This document shows positions 7,937-17,216 of a DNA stretch of 64,000 nucleotides, piece after piece (the stretch's first letter is position 1; every line of letters begins with the position of its first letter). The stretch comes from Microbacterium sp. SLBN-146 (GTDB taxonomy: Bacteria > Actinomycetota > Actinomycetes > Actinomycetales > Microbacteriaceae). The position numbers and the translations under genes are program-made. A model generated the notes under the pieces. The model was not told where the DNA came from and searched no databases. It saw only the letters and a list, made by a program, of their open reading frames with translations. The stretch spans positions 186,001 through 250,000 of the forward strand of contig NZ_VFMR01000001.1 of the NCBI RefSeq assembly GCF_006715145.1, written 5' to 3'.

Positions 7937-8998
7937 GTGACCAGGGTTCTTCACGTCGTCGAGTGTTACGATGCGGGCGTAGGCCGCGCGGTCGATCGAT
8001 GGATCACGCTTTCCCCGCAGCACGAGCACCACCTCCTCTGGGAGGGGCTGCAGTCTCCGGATGACGTGGAAGGCGTTATGTCTCATCTACGAATGCCGGC
8101 CGGCTTTCTCGCCCGCATCCGCGCGGTGCGGCAGATGGTCAACGGTATCCATCCCGACGTTGTCGTCGCCCATTCGAGCTGGGCGGGCGTATACACACGC
8201 GCGCGATCCGTCGACGCGCCAGTGCTGTACGCGCCTCATGCCTACAAGTTCGAGGACCCGTTGCAGCATCCACTTTTACGCGCTGCATATCGAGGTGCCG
8301 AGGGGATACTGGCGAAACGCACATATGCGACCATCACGCTGACCCCCCGGGAGGACGCTCTCGCGCGGTCGCTCGATCAGCAGGCACGTACCCTCCGGGT
8401 TCCCAACGCATCGACCTTGGCGCCAGGGGCGAGTCATCGTCCGAGTGATCGTGTCGACAACACCATCGCCATGATCGGTCGGATCTCTCCCCAGAAGTCC
8501 CCAGACTTCTTCCTCGAGGTTGCGTCGCGAGTTCGCGAACAGAACACTGACGCCCACTTCGTGTGGGCTGGTGACGGCGACGTTGGACTGCGCAATCAGC
8601 TGGAGGCCTCGGGTGTCGAAGTGACGGGGTGGCTAAAGGGCAAGCAGTTGCGCGACTTCCTCGAACGGCCATTCGTCTACTTTCATTCTGCCGGCTACGA
8701 GGGGTTCCCGCTCAGTGTCCTTGACGCCGCGGCGTTCGGGCACCCCGTCATCGTCCGTGACATACCGGCTTTCGATGGCCTCGACCTCTGGCGTTGCGAG
8801 TCGACCTCGTCGGCTGCGCGCGCGATTCTGTCCGTCCTCGAAAGGGGAAGCGGGCATCGCCGCGCCGCGTCGGCGGCTGAATCACTCGTCAAGCACATGA
8901 ACGAAGAGGTGCAGGCAGCTGCAGTGGACGCCGTGCTGAGCGAGTTTCACAATCGATCGGCACGACGTCACGAACTCACGTCGGGTAGGCCCGAATGA
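7937..8998 (+). CDS. Glycosyltransferase, GT-B fold (GT4-like)
   Basis: Cytoplasmic glycosyltransferase predicted to add one sugar to the lipid-linked EPS unit. The 353-residue protein from the GTG at 7937 has a GT4-type N-terminal domain (RVLHVVECYDAGVG, a PHAYKFEDP loop) and a C-terminal nucleotide-sugar domain (IAMIGRISPQKSPDFFLEVA, then YEGFPLSVLDAAAFGHPV, the E-X7-type motif region). It begins 16 bp after the phosphotransferase and its stop overlaps the next start by 4 bp (ATGA), showing translational coupling. Donor and acceptor are unknown. Confidence 0.88.
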   Translation: MTRVLHVVECYDAGVGRAVDRWITLSPQHEHHLLWEGLQSPDDVEGVMSHLRMPAGFLARIRAVRQMVNGIHPDVVVAHSSWAGVYTRARSVDAPVLYAPHAYKFEDPLQHPLLRAAYRGAEGILAKRTYATITLTPREDALARSLDQQARTLRVPNASTLAPGASHRPSDRVDNTIAMIGRISPQKSPDFFLEVASRVREQNTDAHFVWAGDGDVGLRNQLEASGVEVTGWLKGKQLRDFLERPFVYFHSAGYEGFPLSVLDAAAFGHPVIVRDIPAFDGLDLWRCESTSSAARAILSVLERGSGHRRAASAAESLVKHMNEEVQAAAVDAVLSEFHNRSARRHELTSGRPE

Positions 8999-10146
8999 CT
9001 GGAGAGGCACCCACGTCCGCGCAATCTCGGCGCCTGATAATCGTCGATCACAGCGGCGCACCCGGAGGCGGACAACTTGGCCTCGCGCGGTACCTCGCCC
9101 AGCCCAGCGAGTACGAGCGCACCGCCATCTTCATTTCAGGCGGTGAGATCGCCGAGCGGGTATCGCTCGCTGGAGTGGAGACGATCGTCCTCGATCCTCA
9201 GCGGTCACACAGCCGTATGGGTTTGCTTCGAGCAATACCTCGCCTCAGGTCGACACTTCGAGCCATCGACGATGACGCCATCATCGTGTCAAACAGTGGA
9301 TACGCCTCGCTCGCCCTGGCACTCTCACGCCTTCCGCATCGGCGGCTCGTGGCGTACCTGCGCACAGAGCCGACGCCCCCCGACTCTCACCCGGTAAAGA
9401 AGTGGTTTGACACCACCGTCGTCTACTCGCGATTCGCTGGCTACTTGGCAAACAGCAACTGGACGAAGGCTGCCATTCCGCCCAAACTAGCGAAGCGACC
9501 GTCGAGGGTCGCCTACCCCCTCTCTGGTCTGCGCGCGTCAGACAGTGCCGGGCGGAGGCCACCTCTCGCCGACAGCAGTCAAGTCCGGATCGCCTCCTTC
9601 AGCCGACTCGACCGCTGGAAGGGCCTCGACACACTGCTGGATGCAGCCGACCTACTCCACGGCGACGGGCTCTTGGGTCGTGAGCTTTCCGTGGACATCT
9701 TCGGCGGCAGTCACGACACCGACGGGTCGTACGCTGACGCTCTTCGAGCGCGGGCATCGAGCGCCGCATACCCAGTGACCGTGCACGGTCATATCTCCGA
9801 CGTCTCCCCGCGGATGCGCGAGGCGGATATCGTGGTCGTTCCGTCATTGCACCCGGAACCGTTCGGGCAGGTCATCGCTCAAGCGATCTCGCATGGCTGT
9901 GTGGTCATCGTGTCGGATCAGGGCGGCGCCGTGGAGCAAGTGACAGACGGACACAACGGACTGACGTTCCGAGCCGGAGACGCTCTCTCGCTCGCTGATG
10001 CTATTCAGCGAGTCGTCCGAACACCTGGCTTGAGCGGGTCTTTGTCAACTCACGCCGCTCACTACGGTGAGCGGATGAGCGACTCTGCACTCGCATCCCA
10101 TTTCGATCACGCCGTCTCGGACCTCGTCAGCGAGATAGGTGTGTGA
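8995..10146 (+). CDS. Glycosyltransferase, GT-B fold (GT4)
   Basis: Second GT4-like enzyme of the EPS unit, 383 residues. Motifs: HSGAPGGGQLGLARYLA at the N terminus, RIASFSRLDRWKGLDTLLDA at the start of the donor-binding domain, and PSLHPEPFGQVIAQAISHGC with EQVTDGHNGL near the end, typical of GT4. The start overlaps the previous stop (ATGA), and the stop overlaps the start of the polymerase gene. Specificity is unknown. Confidence 0.9.
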   Translation: MTGEAPTSAQSRRLIIVDHSGAPGGGQLGLARYLAQPSEYERTAIFISGGEIAERVSLAGVETIVLDPQRSHSRMGLLRAIPRLRSTLRAIDDDAIIVSNSGYASLALALSRLPHRRLVAYLRTEPTPPDSHPVKKWFDTTVVYSRFAGYLANSNWTKAAIPPKLAKRPSRVAYPLSGLRASDSAGRRPPLADSSQVRIASFSRLDRWKGLDTLLDAADLLHGDGLLGRELSVDIFGGSHDTDGSYADALRARASSAAYPVTVHGHISDVSPRMREADIVVVPSLHPEPFGQVIAQAISHGCVVIVSDQGGAVEQVTDGHNGLTFRAGDALSLADAIQRVVRTPGLSGSLSTHAAHYGERMSDSALASHFDHAVSDLVSEIGV

Positions 10147-11540
10147 TGACGGTCGCCGCACCTGATTCGCGGAAGCGCCCCCTGGGACGATCCGCGCGGA
10201 CTCCCGATCCAACCGGGATGGACAACGCTGTCGAGATTCCCGTGCTGATGCACTGGACATGGTCGCCCCTGGGACTTCTGCTTGTCATTCCGCTTCCGTC
10301 TCTCATCGGGTCGCTGCTGATCCCGGGCCGAGACTTCCGCAGCATGTGGGGCCAGCCTTCGCTTCTGTCCGGTGACTTCGCGCTGGCCTTGCTCGTTCTC
10401 GTCCTGGTCATCGGACTGCTCTTCGCTGCAGCGGGGCCCCTGTACCTCGGACGAACAACCATCCGGATGACGCAACGGCAGGTCACCTGGCTCTCGCACT
10501 CCGTCGTGGTCATCGCGACAGTGACATTCGCCGCATACGCCGTCTGGCTGGGACTAGGGGTCATTCGCGGCCTCTCCCCGTCGGTTCTCATCGGTGCGCT
10601 CAATGGCGAGTTCGGCGTGATGAGCACGATCAAGAACCGGTTCCTAGCCCCAGTGTCCGGAGTCACAACGTGGATGCACCTGGGAGTGCTCCTCGGACCA
10701 CTTCTCATACTTCGAAAGCGGGCGACGGGCAAGAGCATCGCCGCTCCACTCCTGGTTCTGTTCGCGTTGGCTGCCTTCCGCGCTTTCTTCGTGAGCGAGC
10801 GCCTGGCGCTGGTTGAACTCGGCGCCGCCACTCTCGTGGCCTTCCTCATGGTTCGGGAGCGACCGCCCTGGCTCCTCGCACGCCTCCCCCGCGCCATTGC
10901 CTCCTTCGCTCTTGCCTGGGGGGTGCTTGTCGTCTTCTTCGCTGCTCTCGAGTACAACCGATCCTGGCTCAACTACTACGCCGAACAAGACAATGACGGA
11001 TTGCTCGCGTTCGCTTGGAACCGTCTGCTGGGTTACTACGCCACTGCCGTGAACAACGGCGTTTTGTATGGGCAGGCCAGCCCGCCGGACTACAACTTCG
11101 CGTCACTGGTCCCCGGCGTGAGCGAGATTCCGCTCGTTGCGGGATCGAGCCGCTTCCGGCAGTACGAGCTCCTGCTCGAGTCGACCTCGAATCCGGAGTT
11201 CAACAACATCTCAGGGCTCACGGTTCCCCTCGCTGCGCTCGGTGTGTGGGGAGGGGCGGCGTTCTTCGGAGTTCTGGCGATACTGATCGTCACGCTGGCG
11301 CGCGGCGTCCGACGCGGGAGCGTCCTCAGCTTCCTGACGTACTCGGTCATAGCCATCGGGATACTCGAGCTCAGCAGGATCTACTACTACAGCTCATCGA
11401 GGTTCCTCGTCATCGCTCTGGGACTCGTTGCTCTCTGGCTCACCTACCCACGTCGACGACTCCCTACCCGAAGCGTCGCCCTCTCTCCGCCCAACCTCGC
11501 CGATTCGACACGACTCTCGAGAACTCTAGAAGGAGCCTGA
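10146..11540 (+). CDS. Wzy-like oligosaccharide repeat-unit polymerase
   Basis: Polytopic membrane protein of about 464 residues with 10-12 hydrophobic segments, assigned as the EPS polymerase because of its topology and its place among glycosyltransferase genes. Wzy proteins share little sequence, so context carries much of the call. A long predicted external loop (ALEYNRSWLNYY to NPEFNNISGL, about residues 260-370) is where Wzy proteins keep catalytic arginines. The ATG at 10146 overlaps the previous stop (TGATG); a GTG three bases earlier is an alternative. Its own stop overlaps the next start in the same way. Confidence 0.75.
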   Translation: MTVAAPDSRKRPLGRSARTPDPTGMDNAVEIPVLMHWTWSPLGLLLVIPLPSLIGSLLIPGRDFRSMWGQPSLLSGDFALALLVLVLVIGLLFAAAGPLYLGRTTIRMTQRQVTWLSHSVVVIATVTFAAYAVWLGLGVIRGLSPSVLIGALNGEFGVMSTIKNRFLAPVSGVTTWMHLGVLLGPLLILRKRATGKSIAAPLLVLFALAAFRAFFVSERLALVELGAATLVAFLMVRERPPWLLARLPRAIASFALAWGVLVVFFAALEYNRSWLNYYAEQDNDGLLAFAWNRLLGYYATAVNNGVLYGQASPPDYNFASLVPGVSEIPLVAGSSRFRQYELLLESTSNPEFNNISGLTVPLAALGVWGGAAFFGVLAILIVTLARGVRRGSVLSFLTYSVIAIGILELSRIYYYSSSRFLVIALGLVALWLTYPRRRLPTRSVALSPPNLADSTRLSRTLEGA

Positions 11541-12574
11541 TGCGTCGAACTGGAACTCCCCTGACCGTCGTCCATGTGCTTCCGGACCCAGAAAAGTACC
11601 CGGGTCCTGTCGAGAACCCCTATACCGCCCTCGTCGTCAAGAATCTGGATCCGGCGACCATCCGTAGCGAGTACTTCCAGTGGACCCGCGTGTTCTGGAC
11701 CAGGTTCGACATCGTGCACTTCCACTGGCCCGAGTACATGACCCGACACCGCCGCAAGTCGCTCGCTTTCGTGAAGTGCATGCTGCTCTGGGCCTTCATC
11801 CTTCGTGCACGCCTGACGAGATCAGCCGTTGTCAGGACGGTGCACAACGTCCGGCCTCATGAGCAGGGGACTCGGCTCGAGTCGATCGTTCAGGCAGCAT
11901 TGGATCGAGCGACCACCCTCTGGATCGTGCTGAACCCAACAACGGTTACTACGGACGCGGGGCGAACTCGGCTCATTCCCCACGGCCACTATCGCGACTG
12001 GTATACGATGCCTTCCGAGACGGCTATGTCCGGCCAGGTCCTGACATTCGGTATGCAGCGCTCGTATAAAGGGACCGGCGCCCTCATCAGCGCCTTTCGA
12101 GAGCTCGACAGCGCCGAGCAGTGGCTGAAGGTCTGCGGAAAGCCGGCGACCGAACAAGACAAGCGCGACCTCGAGCACCTTGCGGCAGGGGCGTCCACGG
12201 TCTCAATTGACCTGAGATTTCTCGATGACGACGAACTGACCCGCGAGATCGCGCGGTCCGAAGTCATCGTGCTTCCTTATCAGGGCATCCATAACTCTGG
12301 CGCAGCGCTCCTGGCCCTTTCTCTAAATCGCCCCATCGTGGTACCACGGTCGGCGTCGACCGAGTTGCTCTCCGTCGAGTTCGGCCAGAACTGGGTACAT
12401 CTTTATGACGGGCCACTCACCGCGAGCAGTCTCGCCGAGTCACTCGCGCATGTCCGGGGCGCCGACCGCGAAGACGAACTCGACATGTCCTCGAGGGACT
12501 GGGATCATCTCGCGAGGCAGCTCGAGGACGCGTACATTGAGGCCGCAGCTTTGGTGAAGTCGGGACATCGTTGA
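11540..12574 (+). CDS. Glycosyltransferase, GT-B type
   Basis: Predicted GT-B glycosyltransferase, 344 residues from the ATG at 11540, which overlaps the polymerase stop (TGATG) and has AAGGAG upstream. Recognisable features: VVHVLPDPEKYPGP at the N terminus, FDIVHFHWPEYMTR, TVHNVRPHEQG, VLTFGMQRSYKGTGALISAF at the domain switch, and VLPYQGIHNSGAALLALSLN at the donor site. The IHNSGAA segment resembles GT4-like enzymes that use UDP-sugars, but specificity is not determined. The next start overlaps its stop. Confidence 0.82.
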   Translation: MRRTGTPLTVVHVLPDPEKYPGPVENPYTALVVKNLDPATIRSEYFQWTRVFWTRFDIVHFHWPEYMTRHRRKSLAFVKCMLLWAFILRARLTRSAVVRTVHNVRPHEQGTRLESIVQAALDRATTLWIVLNPTTVTTDAGRTRLIPHGHYRDWYTMPSETAMSGQVLTFGMQRSYKGTGALISAFRELDSAEQWLKVCGKPATEQDKRDLEHLAAGASTVSIDLRFLDDDELTREIARSEVIVLPYQGIHNSGAALLALSLNRPIVVPRSASTELLSVEFGQNWVHLYDGPLTASSLAESLAHVRGADREDELDMSSRDWDHLARQLEDAYIEAAALVKSGHR

Positions 12575-13665
12575 TGCCTGTGTCCGCACCGATCTGGGTG
12601 AACGCGCGCTTCTTGACTCAACCTGCCACGGGCGTCCAGCGTTTCGCAGATCAGATCTCCAGGGAGCTCTTTCAGCTTGATCCTCGGATCGCGTTCGTCG
12701 CACCCCCGGAGTCCTCGCGTCCAGACTGGATTCCTGAGGAGAACTTCATAGTCGTCGGTCGTCGGCGAGGCCACGCTTGGGAACAGATCGACCTGCCTCG
12801 AGCGTTGCGGAGGGCGGGAAGACCGGTATTGCTGAATCTCGCCAGCACGGCGCCGATGAGCTACTCAAACCAGATAGCCACTCATCACGACATCACCTAC
12901 GTTCGCTACCCGACGAGCTTCTCCCGTCCGTTCCGAGTCCTTTACCGCTTGATCGTGCCAAGATTCCTGAAGTCCAGCCGAGCACTCATCACGGTGAGCG
13001 AGTTCTCGAAGCGGGAGATCGCCTCTCACTATCGCATCGACCCCGACAAGATCGAGGTCGTGCCGAACGCGGTCGACAGCAGATTCAAGCAGGGAGAGCC
13101 GTCGTCCCCTCGACAGCCCTACATCCTCGCTGTGTCCTCACCGAACGAGCACAAGAACTTCGCGCGACTGCTGGCCGCATACGATTCGGTTGCGGATTCG
13201 ATCTCATCTGATCTCCTCATCATCGGAAAGCAGACCTCGAGCTTCTCCGCGCAGGACTATGCCGCGAAGGAATCGGATCGGGTCCGGTTTACGGGTCGCG
13301 TGTCCGACGCGGAACTCATCGAGCTCTACCAGGGAGCCCACGCTTTCGTGTTCCCGTCCCTCTACGAAGGCTTCGGGATCCCGCCGATCGAGGCTCAGCG
13401 GTGCGGGGTGCCCGTCGCATCATCTGACGCGGCATCGCTTCCGGAGGTTCTAGGAGAGAGTGTCCTGTATTTCAACCCTCTCGACACCGAGTCGATCGCG
13501 AGTGCACTCGTCGAGATCGACTCGGACACGCAACTGCGTGCCGCTCTTCGCCAGTTCGGATTCGCGAACGCCGATCGATACAGCTGGCGTAGGTCGGCAG
13601 AACGGGTCCTGCGTGTCGCGAACGGGCTCTCTTCATCCGCGAGGCCACCCGCAACTGTCGACTGA
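12574..13665 (+). CDS. Glycosyltransferase, GT-B fold (GT4, mannosyltransferase-like)
   Basis: Last glycosyltransferase of the plus-strand operon, about 363 residues. Motifs: NARFLTQPATGVQRFA at the N terminus, HHDITYVRYPTSFSR and SEFSKREIASHYRI, PYILAVSSPNEHKNFARLL, and PSLYEGFGIPPIEAQRCGVP with the GT4 E-X7-E. This pattern is common in enzymes annotated as GT4 mannosyl- or rhamnosyltransferases. The ATG at 12574 overlaps the previous stop (TGATG). The gene ends directly against the convergent flippase gene with no terminator between. Confidence 0.9.
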   Translation: MPVSAPIWVNARFLTQPATGVQRFADQISRELFQLDPRIAFVAPPESSRPDWIPEENFIVVGRRRGHAWEQIDLPRALRRAGRPVLLNLASTAPMSYSNQIATHHDITYVRYPTSFSRPFRVLYRLIVPRFLKSSRALITVSEFSKREIASHYRIDPDKIEVVPNAVDSRFKQGEPSSPRQPYILAVSSPNEHKNFARLLAAYDSVADSISSDLLIIGKQTSSFSAQDYAAKESDRVRFTGRVSDAELIELYQGAHAFVFPSLYEGFGIPPIEAQRCGVPVASSDAASLPEVLGESVLYFNPLDTESIASALVEIDSDTQLRAALRQFGFANADRYSWRRSAERVLRVANGLSSSARPPATVD

Positions 13666-15138
13666 CTAGCCCCGACGACGAAGTCGAGCGGTGACAGAGC
13701 CTGCCGCGGACCGCATCAGGTTCCGGTTCTCGACTCCTGCAAGCACCCATAGCAATGCCGAATAGAGCGTAAGGCCGGCGACGCCAACCGGCACAGCGAA
13801 GGTCCAGAATGCATTCGATGCCACGGCCCACGGCGTGAACTGCAACGCGAGGATCGCTCCAAGCGGAAGGACCGCCGCAAGAGCGCACCGCCCGATCTGA
13901 AGCAGATACTTCCCGATGTGAATGCCAACGGCGCGCCGGAGGACGACGAGGCGAACCGGCCATGTGACGAACCGTGCAAGGCGAGAGAACGCCACTCCAA
14001 GGACCCCGAATGGCGCGAACGCGAATACTAGAAGCACGCTGACGACGTTCTGCAGGACAGCAAGCCAGAGCGCGGAGGCCGCTTTTCCCGTGGCGAGAAG
14101 CGCGTTCCGATCGAAGTACATCACTGCTCCGAGGGCCCAGCCCGGGGCGAGGATCCAGAGGATTGGCACAGCATCTCCCCACCCGGGCCCGAAAAGCGCG
14201 GGAACGATCTGCGCAGCGAGCACCGCAACCAGGCCGAATATGCCGACACTTACTGCGGAGGCCGCGAACGTGAGCTGACGGAAGATGCGGTTGAGGCGAA
14301 CCGGGTCGTCCTGAACACGCGAGAAGGTGGTGAGCGAAACGCGAGCGATGACGGACGTCACCAGTTCGATGAGTATCGTGCCGAGTCGTTGAGCAAGGAA
14401 GTAGTACCCAAGCTCAGTCGGGGTGAAGAGGGCTCCGATCACGATCTTGTCGATGTTCGCCTGAATGGCGTCCATCAAGTCGACACCCAGGATCGCCCCG
14501 CCTACCTTCCAGAGCGCTCGGAGTGAAGTCCACGAGTACTGGAAGCTAGGCCGCCATTCCGTCGATGCCCACAGAGCGATGACCGCTGCCAGCGCTGCGA
14601 CGAGCGTCTGCGCCACGAGGGCCCACACTCCCCATCCGACCAATGCCAGGGGGATCGAGACAAGCGCGCCGCAGAGCGCGCCGACGAACTGTCGAATCGA
14701 GAGCGGTTTGAAGTCGAGGTTGCGTTCCAGCAATGCCGCGGGCACCTGCGAAAGTGCGCTGATCGGGAGGGCGAGACTCAACACTTGCAGAATTGGTGCC
14801 AGTGTCGGAGCCGAAAGCAGAGACGCGATGAGCGGAGCGGATGCGGCAAGTGCGACGGCGAGCACGAGTGCGATCACCAGTGAAGTCCAGAACGCTGTCG
14901 ATGCGTCACGATCGTCCAGTGACTTGCGTTGGACCAGCGCCCGACTGAAGCCAGAGTCACTGACGACCTGGAGAACAGCGGTGACGGACGTTGCGAGCGC
15001 CAGCAGTCCGAAATCGGCAGGCGTAAGCACCCTCGAAAGGATGACCAGCACGAGCAATGAGATCAGGCGAACTGACCACCGCTCGAGAACGACCCACCCA
15101 ATGGAACGAGTCGCGCGGCCGCGCAGGTCGTCACTCAT
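13666..15138 (-). CDS. Wzx-like lipid-linked oligosaccharide flippase
   Basis: Membrane transporter of the MOP/polysaccharide transport superfamily that would flip the finished undecaprenyl-linked unit to the outer face. From the ATG at 15138 it has 490 residues and 12-14 hydrophobic segments. The N terminus, GRATRSIGWVVLERWSVRL and RVLTPADFGLLALA, is typical of the lipopolysaccharide biosynthesis flippases. A longer frame reaches back to 15285, but it overlaps the neighbouring gene and reads as low-complexity arginine/proline, so the internal start is preferred. It is convergent with the glycosyltransferase operon and transcribed together with the two upstream minus-strand genes. Confidence 0.87.
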   Translation of the reverse strand: MSDDLRGRATRSIGWVVLERWSVRLISLLVLVILSRVLTPADFGLLALATSVTAVLQVVSDSGFSRALVQRKSLDDRDASTAFWTSLVIALVLAVALAASAPLIASLLSAPTLAPILQVLSLALPISALSQVPAALLERNLDFKPLSIRQFVGALCGALVSIPLALVGWGVWALVAQTLVAALAAVIALWASTEWRPSFQYSWTSLRALWKVGGAILGVDLMDAIQANIDKIVIGALFTPTELGYYFLAQRLGTILIELVTSVIARVSLTTFSRVQDDPVRLNRIFRQLTFAASAVSVGIFGLVAVLAAQIVPALFGPGWGDAVPILWILAPGWALGAVMYFDRNALLATGKAASALWLAVLQNVVSVLLVFAFAPFGVLGVAFSRLARFVTWPVRLVVLRRAVGIHIGKYLLQIGRCALAAVLPLGAILALQFTPWAVASNAFWTFAVPVGVAGLTLYSALLWVLAGVENRNLMRSAAGSVTARLRRRG

Positions 15139-15157
15139 GCCGCGATGCCAAGCCGTG

Positions 15158-16024
15158 TCACGACGCGGAGCGGGAGACTTTGCGAGACAGGCGGGCAGCC
15201 ACACGGCGCGTGGTGTCGAGGAACGCCCGCGGCCCAAGAGCAGCGAGGAAGCGCGAGGTCGGTGTCCCGGGGGCTCGAACGCCAAACTCAGACTCGAAAC
15301 GCCGCCCCGCAGGACGGGAGATGCCTGTCAGGGCCTTGCCTGAGTGGTTCTCGCCCGTGTCCACGTTGTAGACCGCGCCGTGGAACGGCAACGGCAACAA
15401 GCTCCACCCCTCCCCGCTCAACCATGTGCGAGCGTCGCGATGGGCCCCGAGGATGCGGGGCAGTCGTTCGCCGTACGCTGCCGCGATTTCATCCTGGCTG
15501 GCGTCAAGCGTCAGACCGGCCGGTATCGCGTAAGCGTCAACGCTCACGATATGGCACGTTCCGCAGGTTCGATGGAACTCCCGAACCTGACGATACACAC
15601 CAGCGGAATGCGAGTAGATCCAGCCCCGCTCGATCACCCAACCCGCCTGACCCGGGTTGGCCTTAGTGAAGCTTACGAGCCGGCTGCTCACATAGTCGTC
15701 GGCATCGAAGATCATGATGTAATCGGGTGCGTGATCCTGGGCCGCAATCAACCCGAGGCCGATCTTCGTACCTTTATCCCACACGAAGGACTTGAGGTCC
15801 GTCTGCGGCCCTGAGGGCGGCGCGGGCGCGGGGAAGTCAACCTGCACGAACTCAACGTGAGGGGGAAGAGCAAAGGACGGTCGCCGGTTGCCGACGATGA
15901 TCACCACAAAGTCGTCGTCGTCCTGGGCGCAGACGGAGGCCAGGGTCTCCTCGAGGAGCGACTCGACCTTGCCGTAGTCAGCGGAATTCTGCGGATGACG
16001 CAGGGATGTTACGAACGCAATCAT
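15158..16024 (-). CDS. Glycosyltransferase, GT-A fold (GT2-like)
   Basis: Predicted inverting GT-A glycosyltransferase, 288 residues. A DXD-type metal site is visible as YIMIFDADDYVSS near residue 105-115, preceded by a nucleotide-binding half with VVIIVGNRRPSF. The C-terminal part is arginine-rich without a clear membrane helix. The start overlaps the stop of the upstream pyruvyl transferase (ATGA, 16021-16024), so the two are co-translated. It probably adds a side sugar or the residue that is pyruvylated; this is inference from adjacency. Confidence 0.75.
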   Translation of the reverse strand: MIAFVTSLRHPQNSADYGKVESLLEETLASVCAQDDDDFVVIIVGNRRPSFALPPHVEFVQVDFPAPAPPSGPQTDLKSFVWDKGTKIGLGLIAAQDHAPDYIMIFDADDYVSSRLVSFTKANPGQAGWVIERGWIYSHSAGVYRQVREFHRTCGTCHIVSVDAYAIPAGLTLDASQDEIAAAYGERLPRILGAHRDARTWLSGEGWSLLPLPFHGAVYNVDTGENHSGKALTGISRPAGRRFESEFGVRAPGTPTSRFLAALGPRAFLDTTRRVAARLSRKVSRSAS

Positions 16025-17175
16025 GAAACAGCTGCCGCCAGCAAGGAGCGTGCTTCATCAAGATCTGACACGAGATGCGCTGTCGAGAACGCGCCCGAGT
16101 AGTCACGCATGATCTGACTCACCTTCTGGTAATTATTGTCGAGCACGACGTGCGGAATCCCCATGAGAGCGGCCAGGACATGCGCGTGAAGACGATCTGT
16201 TGTGACCATCGAAGCGGAGCTATAGAGGTCGACCGCTGAAGCGATGTTGACGGAGTTTATCGATGAGATGATCGAGTGAGCGATGCGATTCGGTATCACA
16301 ACAGGCATGAAGCGCAGACGTTTGCGGCCCTTCGAATAGAACCGGGTGACCATCGATGCGGATCGGTACAGACGCCAAGACCTCGAACTGTCCATCAAAG
16401 CGACCCAGTCCGTAACCGTGATGTCGGCACCGGGGAGCCAGGCGTCGGTGACCGACGCCAGGCCGGAGGACGCTTCCTTATCTGCTCGCGCGATGACGAT
16501 GACTCGGCCGGGCTCCGCTTCAGACCGCTCGATCGCGGGCGCGTCCCAACCGAGGGCCATGTCAGGGCAGAAGGACACGCCGACGTCCGGCAACTGTTGC
16601 GCGGCCCTCTCCATCGAGAGAGAGTCCCGGATCAGAACGTGAAAGTCGGGGTGGGCACCAATGATCTCGTTGGCACTCGCGGCGCGATCCTCGTCGCCGA
16701 AAAGGATCGATTGTGGCAGCTGGATCACCTTGTAATCGACAAGATCCCGCGCGACCTTCTCACGAAGTATCTGGTGCCCGGGCCACAGGTCTCCGAAGTT
16801 CCCGCCTCCGTGCAACAGCACGACGCCTTCGGGCATCGCCCGGCGAAGCGCATCAGGATCGTACGACCAGAGGTCGCAAATGTAGCGAATCCTGAGCCCG
16901 AGGCGTTCGAAGTATGCAACCTCGCCCGCCCAAATCAATGAGTCGCCGATGTTTCGCTGATTCGGTGCATCGATCAGCGCAACGTCTGTGACGCCGCCTA
17001 GTTGCGCGGAAAGCGCATCCATCGTCGTCTTTCGCACGTTCTGAAGGTGCTGAAGGTCCTCGGGAGCTAGCAACGTCCGCCCTTTCTGACGGTTCAAAGA
17101 TGATGCGAGCTCCCCCAGGTCGGGCAACGCAAGCGACGCCGAACGGCTGTGCCGACAGTGCCCGTAGCCCGCCAT
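16021..17175 (-). CDS. Polysaccharide pyruvyl transferase family protein
   Basis: Predicted to transfer a ketal pyruvate from phosphoenolpyruvate to a sugar of the EPS, giving it negative charge. The product has about 384 residues (ATG 17175, with a GTG three bases before). Family motifs are VLLHGGGNFGDLWPGHQ near residue 125, VIQLPQSILFGDE, RDSLSMERA and, near the end, TTDRLHAHVLAALMGIPHV followed by DNNYQKV. These match the ExoV/CsaB-type superfamily (PF04230). The next pyruvyl transferase gene lies 41 bp upstream on the same strand, and the GT-A gene overlaps its 3' end. Confidence 0.9.
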   Translation of the reverse strand: MAGYGHCRHSRSASLALPDLGELASSLNRQKGRTLLAPEDLQHLQNVRKTTMDALSAQLGGVTDVALIDAPNQRNIGDSLIWAGEVAYFERLGLRIRYICDLWSYDPDALRRAMPEGVVLLHGGGNFGDLWPGHQILREKVARDLVDYKVIQLPQSILFGDEDRAASANEIIGAHPDFHVLIRDSLSMERAAQQLPDVGVSFCPDMALGWDAPAIERSEAEPGRVIVIARADKEASSGLASVTDAWLPGADITVTDWVALMDSSRSWRLYRSASMVTRFYSKGRKRLRFMPVVIPNRIAHSIISSINSVNIASAVDLYSSASMVTTDRLHAHVLAALMGIPHVVLDNNYQKVSQIMRDYSGAFSTAHLVSDLDEARSLLAAAVS

Positions 17176-17216
17176 CACTCTAGGGCATAGGTGACGGCCA
17201 CCACGGCCAGAAGCGA

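Noticed and set aside
11015..11539. Upstream in-frame extension of the third GT-B gene
   Set aside because: It overlaps the well-defined Wzy-like gene; the ATG at 11540 has a ribosome-binding site and the same TGATG coupling as its neighbours.
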